A stretch of 6,851 bases of DNA from Candidatus Omnitrophota bacterium. GTDB lineage: Bacteria; Omnitrophota; Gorgyraeia; Gygaellales; Profunditerraquicolaceae. The translations under genes and the position numbers were made by a program. The notes under the pieces are model-generated. The model was not told where the DNA came from. It ran no database searches and was given only the letters and a program-made list of their open reading frames with translations. Numbering within the stretch: the stretch's first letter is position 1; every line of letters begins with the position of its first letter. This document shows positions 4,924 to 6,851 of this stretch, in pieces. Location of the stretch: NCBI GenBank assembly GCA_028687525.1, contig JAQTZX010000075.1, positions 1 through 6,851 on the forward strand, given 5' to 3'.

Positions 4924-6384
4924 TTATCCTTTGATAACGCCGAGCGGTCGCATCCGGCAAACACGCTTGGCAATCCCCGCGTTGTGCACGACATCAACCA
5001 CATCGTTCACGTCTTTATATGCCTGGGGTGCTTCCTCCACCAAAGTGCCCCGTCCGGAAGCCATCACTATTATACCTTTAGCGGATAATTCTTTCAACAG
5101 TTGTCCCGCGTCTATGGTGCGGGTGGCGGCGGTACGTGATTTTACCCTCCCCGCCCCATGGCAGGTCGAACCGAATGTATCTTCCATGGCTTTTTGCGTG
5201 CCCACAAGCAAATACGAATTCCTGCCCATATCGCCGGGGATGATTACCGGCTGGCCGGTTTTTTTGTAGCGCTCCGGCAATGCCGGATGCCCGGGAGCGA
5301 ATGCGCGGGTGGCACCTTTGCGGTGTACACACAGTGTTTTCTCTTGGCCGTCGACAGTATGTTTTTCTATCTTGGCGATATTATGACAAACATCATAAAT
5401 TAAACCCATGCCCATTTTCTGCCAGGACATGGCGAATACTTTTTCAAATGCCCGGCGCGTCAGATGCATGAGGCACTGGCGGTTGGCCCAGGCGTAATTG
5501 GCGGCGCATTTCATGGCCGCCAGATATGCTCTGCCTTCCGGAGAATTAACCGGGGCGCAGGCAAGCTGGCGGTCAGGGACATTGATGTGGTATTTCTCCA
5601 GGCAGCGCAGCATGCTTTTGGTATAGTCGTCGCAAATCTGATAGCCGAGGCCGCGCGAACCGGAGTGGATCATAATAGTGACCTGCCCCAGGTCGAATCC
5701 CAGGGCATCGCAGACATCGCGGTCGTAAAGCTGGTCGATAACCTGCACTTCTATGAAATGGTTTCCCGAACCGAGTGTACCGGATTGTTTCTTTCCGCGT
5801 TCAAAAGCCCGTTCTGAAACCGCGGCGGGATCCGCGCCCTGAATGGCGCCGTATTCCTCGGTACATTCCAGGTCTTCGGCTGTACCGTAACCTTTTTCGA
5901 CCGCCCACTTGGCGCCTTTGATGAGAATATCTTTTTCCTCTCTTTGACTAACGCGTATATCTCCTTCCGATCCCACGCCCGCGGGTACGTTCGAGAACAA
6001 CGACGCCACCAGGTCCTTCATTTTATCCCGCACGTCTTCGAAGCGCAGATTCGTTTTCACCATTCTGACGCCGCAATTAATATCAAAACCGACACCTCCG
6101 GGAGAAATCACGCCTCCTTCATCGATATCGGTTGCGGCTACCCCCCCAATAGAAAAACCATACCCCCAGTGGATGTCGGGCATGGCTAATGATGACTTTA
6201 CGATACCGGGCAGGAACGCGACGTTTGCAACCTGTTCCAAAGCTTTATCATGCCTGATGTCCTTCAATAGTTTCTCATCGGCATAGATAATCCCCGGGAC
6301 GCGCATGCCGGGCTTATATGACTTCGGCAGGCGCCAGCGGTAATTATCGATTTTTTCTAAAGGGATATCATGCGAGTCTGCCAT
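4924..6384 (-). CDS. rtcB: RNA-splicing ligase RtcB (3'-phosphate RNA ligase)
   Basis: GTP- and Mn-dependent RNA ligase that joins RNA ends carrying 2',3'-cyclic phosphate or 3'-phosphate to 5'-OH ends. In bacteria it is linked to repair of cleaved tRNA and rRNA. 486 residues, like the long archaeal and thermophile forms rather than the shorter E. coli protein. The expected active-site residues are all visible: Asp101 and Cys104 (GFDINCG), Asn208-His209 (GSGNHF), His240 (MIHSGSRG), His334 (DVCHNIA), the guanylylated His409 (STCHGAGR) and Lys485 near the C-terminus. These run parallel, with an offset of 5-6, to the known Pyrococcus horikoshii residues. I chose the ATG at 6384, which has AAGGA just upstream overlapping the archease stop; a TTG at 6423 would overlap archease and lacks support. 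The gene follows archease by 8 nt, so the two are surely co-expressed. Confidence 0.98.
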   Translation of the reverse strand: MADSHDIPLEKIDNYRWRLPKSYKPGMRVPGIIYADEKLLKDIRHDKALEQVANVAFLPGIVKSSLAMPDIHWGYGFSIGGVAATDIDEGGVISPGGVGFDINCGVRMVKTNLRFEDVRDKMKDLVASLFSNVPAGVGSEGDIRVSQREEKDILIKGAKWAVEKGYGTAEDLECTEEYGAIQGADPAAVSERAFERGKKQSGTLGSGNHFIEVQVIDQLYDRDVCDALGFDLGQVTIMIHSGSRGLGYQICDDYTKSMLRCLEKYHINVPDRQLACAPVNSPEGRAYLAAMKCAANYAWANRQCLMHLTRRAFEKVFAMSWQKMGMGLIYDVCHNIAKIEKHTVDGQEKTLCVHRKGATRAFAPGHPALPERYKKTGQPVIIPGDMGRNSYLLVGTQKAMEDTFGSTCHGAGRVKSRTAATRTIDAGQLLKELSAKGIIVMASGRGTLVEEAPQAYKDVNDVVDVVHNAGIAKRVCRMRPLGVIKG

Positions 6385-6392
6385 AGGTTCCT

Positions 6393-6812
6393 TTAAACAT
6401 CCAGGATCAGAGTTGCCTGCCAACCTGAATCGTTCTTTTCCAGCTTTAACTCGTGATAGGTCGCGGCTTTGATCTCGGCCTTCATCCTGAATGAGTTCGT
6501 TCTCTGGCCAAAAACAGCGGCCTTCAACGCTTTTTCTTCAATTGAATCTATTTTGAACTCGGTGAAAATCAGGTCTTTTGCCGCGGATAGGGAAAGAAGC
6601 TCGTTTAGCCAGTTTACGAAAAGCTCGTCAAGATTATCCGCTTCCTGGGAAACCGCCAGGCGGATATTGGTTCCTTCACTCGTTTTTCTTTCGGCTATGA
6701 TATCGAAAACTGCTGCTGCGGCATTCTTGAATAGTTCTTTCAGGTCTTTACCTTTAACCCGGATAGCAATATCGGCGGTATGTTCTATAAATTCGTAATT
6801 GTTTTTTACCAC
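6393..6812 (-). CDS. Archease, activator of RtcB
   Basis: Small metal-binding protein that promotes guanylylation and multiple turnover of RtcB in organisms that have both. 139 residues, the usual size. The family signatures are clear: YEFIEHTADIAI at the N-terminus with H11 and D14, ELF (26-28), NWLNELL (67-73), IKAATYHEL (114-122) and the C-terminal LILDV with D138. D14 and D138 correspond to the conserved acidic residues that bind metal. The start is a GTG at 6812, since an in-frame stop lies 12 nt upstream and there is no ATG that keeps the HTAD motif. The ribosome site is weak (AAGTTGATAG). A CATAAT sequence a little further upstream could be a -10 box, but the -35 position would fall at the window edge. 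The stop codon overlaps the rtcB ribosome site, which suggests coupling. Confidence 0.96.
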   Translation of the reverse strand: MVKNNYEFIEHTADIAIRVKGKDLKELFKNAAAAVFDIIAERKTSEGTNIRLAVSQEADNLDELFVNWLNELLSLSAAKDLIFTEFKIDSIEEKALKAAVFGQRTNSFRMKAEIKAATYHELKLEKNDSGWQATLILDV

Positions 6813-6851
6813 TACACTATCAACTTATTATGAAAATCGATAATCGAAATT

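Noticed and set aside
4559..5269. A 236-codon plus-strand frame across the serS/rtcB junction
   Set aside because: It is Ser/Leu-rich antisense translation of two well-supported genes, with no start signal.
6837..6847. Palindrome TCGATAATCGA upstream of archease
   Set aside because: It is only 11 nt and at the window edge, with no second copy or recognised regulator. It could be an operator but the support is too thin.

Overview
The window is a compact bacterial-type stretch. Most of it is a minus-strand RNA-metabolism cluster, and at the left are two convergent, unrelated genes. Strong Shine-Dalgarno sites, a bacterial-type seryl-tRNA synthetase and an S24 (LexA/CI-like) regulator point to a bacterium. 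The long RtcB paired with archease, moderate base composition and many short palindromes in gaps would fit an uncultured lineage such as Omnitrophota. That placement is a weak inference and was not tested.

Left part (1-2258). A plus-strand gene cut by the window edge encodes the C-terminal part of an S24-type regulator. Its catalytic serine position is occupied by leucine. It converges on a minus-strand gene for an exported or membrane-anchored coiled-coil and TPR protein of unknown role, which has its own recognisable promoter near 2334-2362.

Middle part (2259-2915). This gap is rich in structure: an intrinsic-terminator hairpin with A/T-rich arms, a second hairpin made of two copies of a GGTGACAGTCACC palindrome, and a complete tRNA-Ser(UGA) on the minus strand. 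Just upstream of the tRNA lies a copy of its first 32 nucleotides, split after nucleotide 21 by a 125-bp segment. That segment has imperfect terminal inverted repeats and two GC-rich internal palindromes, and looks like a MITE-like insertion in a tRNA fragment.

Right part (2916-6812). Reading in the direction of transcription (right to left) the order is archease, rtcB (RNA ligase), serS (seryl-tRNA synthetase), then a small multi-pass membrane protein of unknown function. Gaps are 8 nt (archease-rtcB) and 51 nt (rtcB-serS), and serS overlaps the membrane-protein gene by 23 nt, so this is very probably one operon. Archease activates RtcB, which seals RNA ends with 2',3'-cyclic phosphate or 3'-phosphate. 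SerS charges tRNA-Ser, and a tRNA-Ser gene lies downstream in the same orientation. The theme is tRNA repair and serylation. The rtcB-serS gap carries a 25-nt palindrome with the same GTGACAGTCAC core as the two near the tRNA.

The clearest points for a second look are the split tRNA-Ser 5' fragment with its insert, the dispersed GTGACAGTCAC palindromes, the apparently cleavage-dead S24 regulator, and the association of RtcB/archease with SerS and tRNA-Ser.
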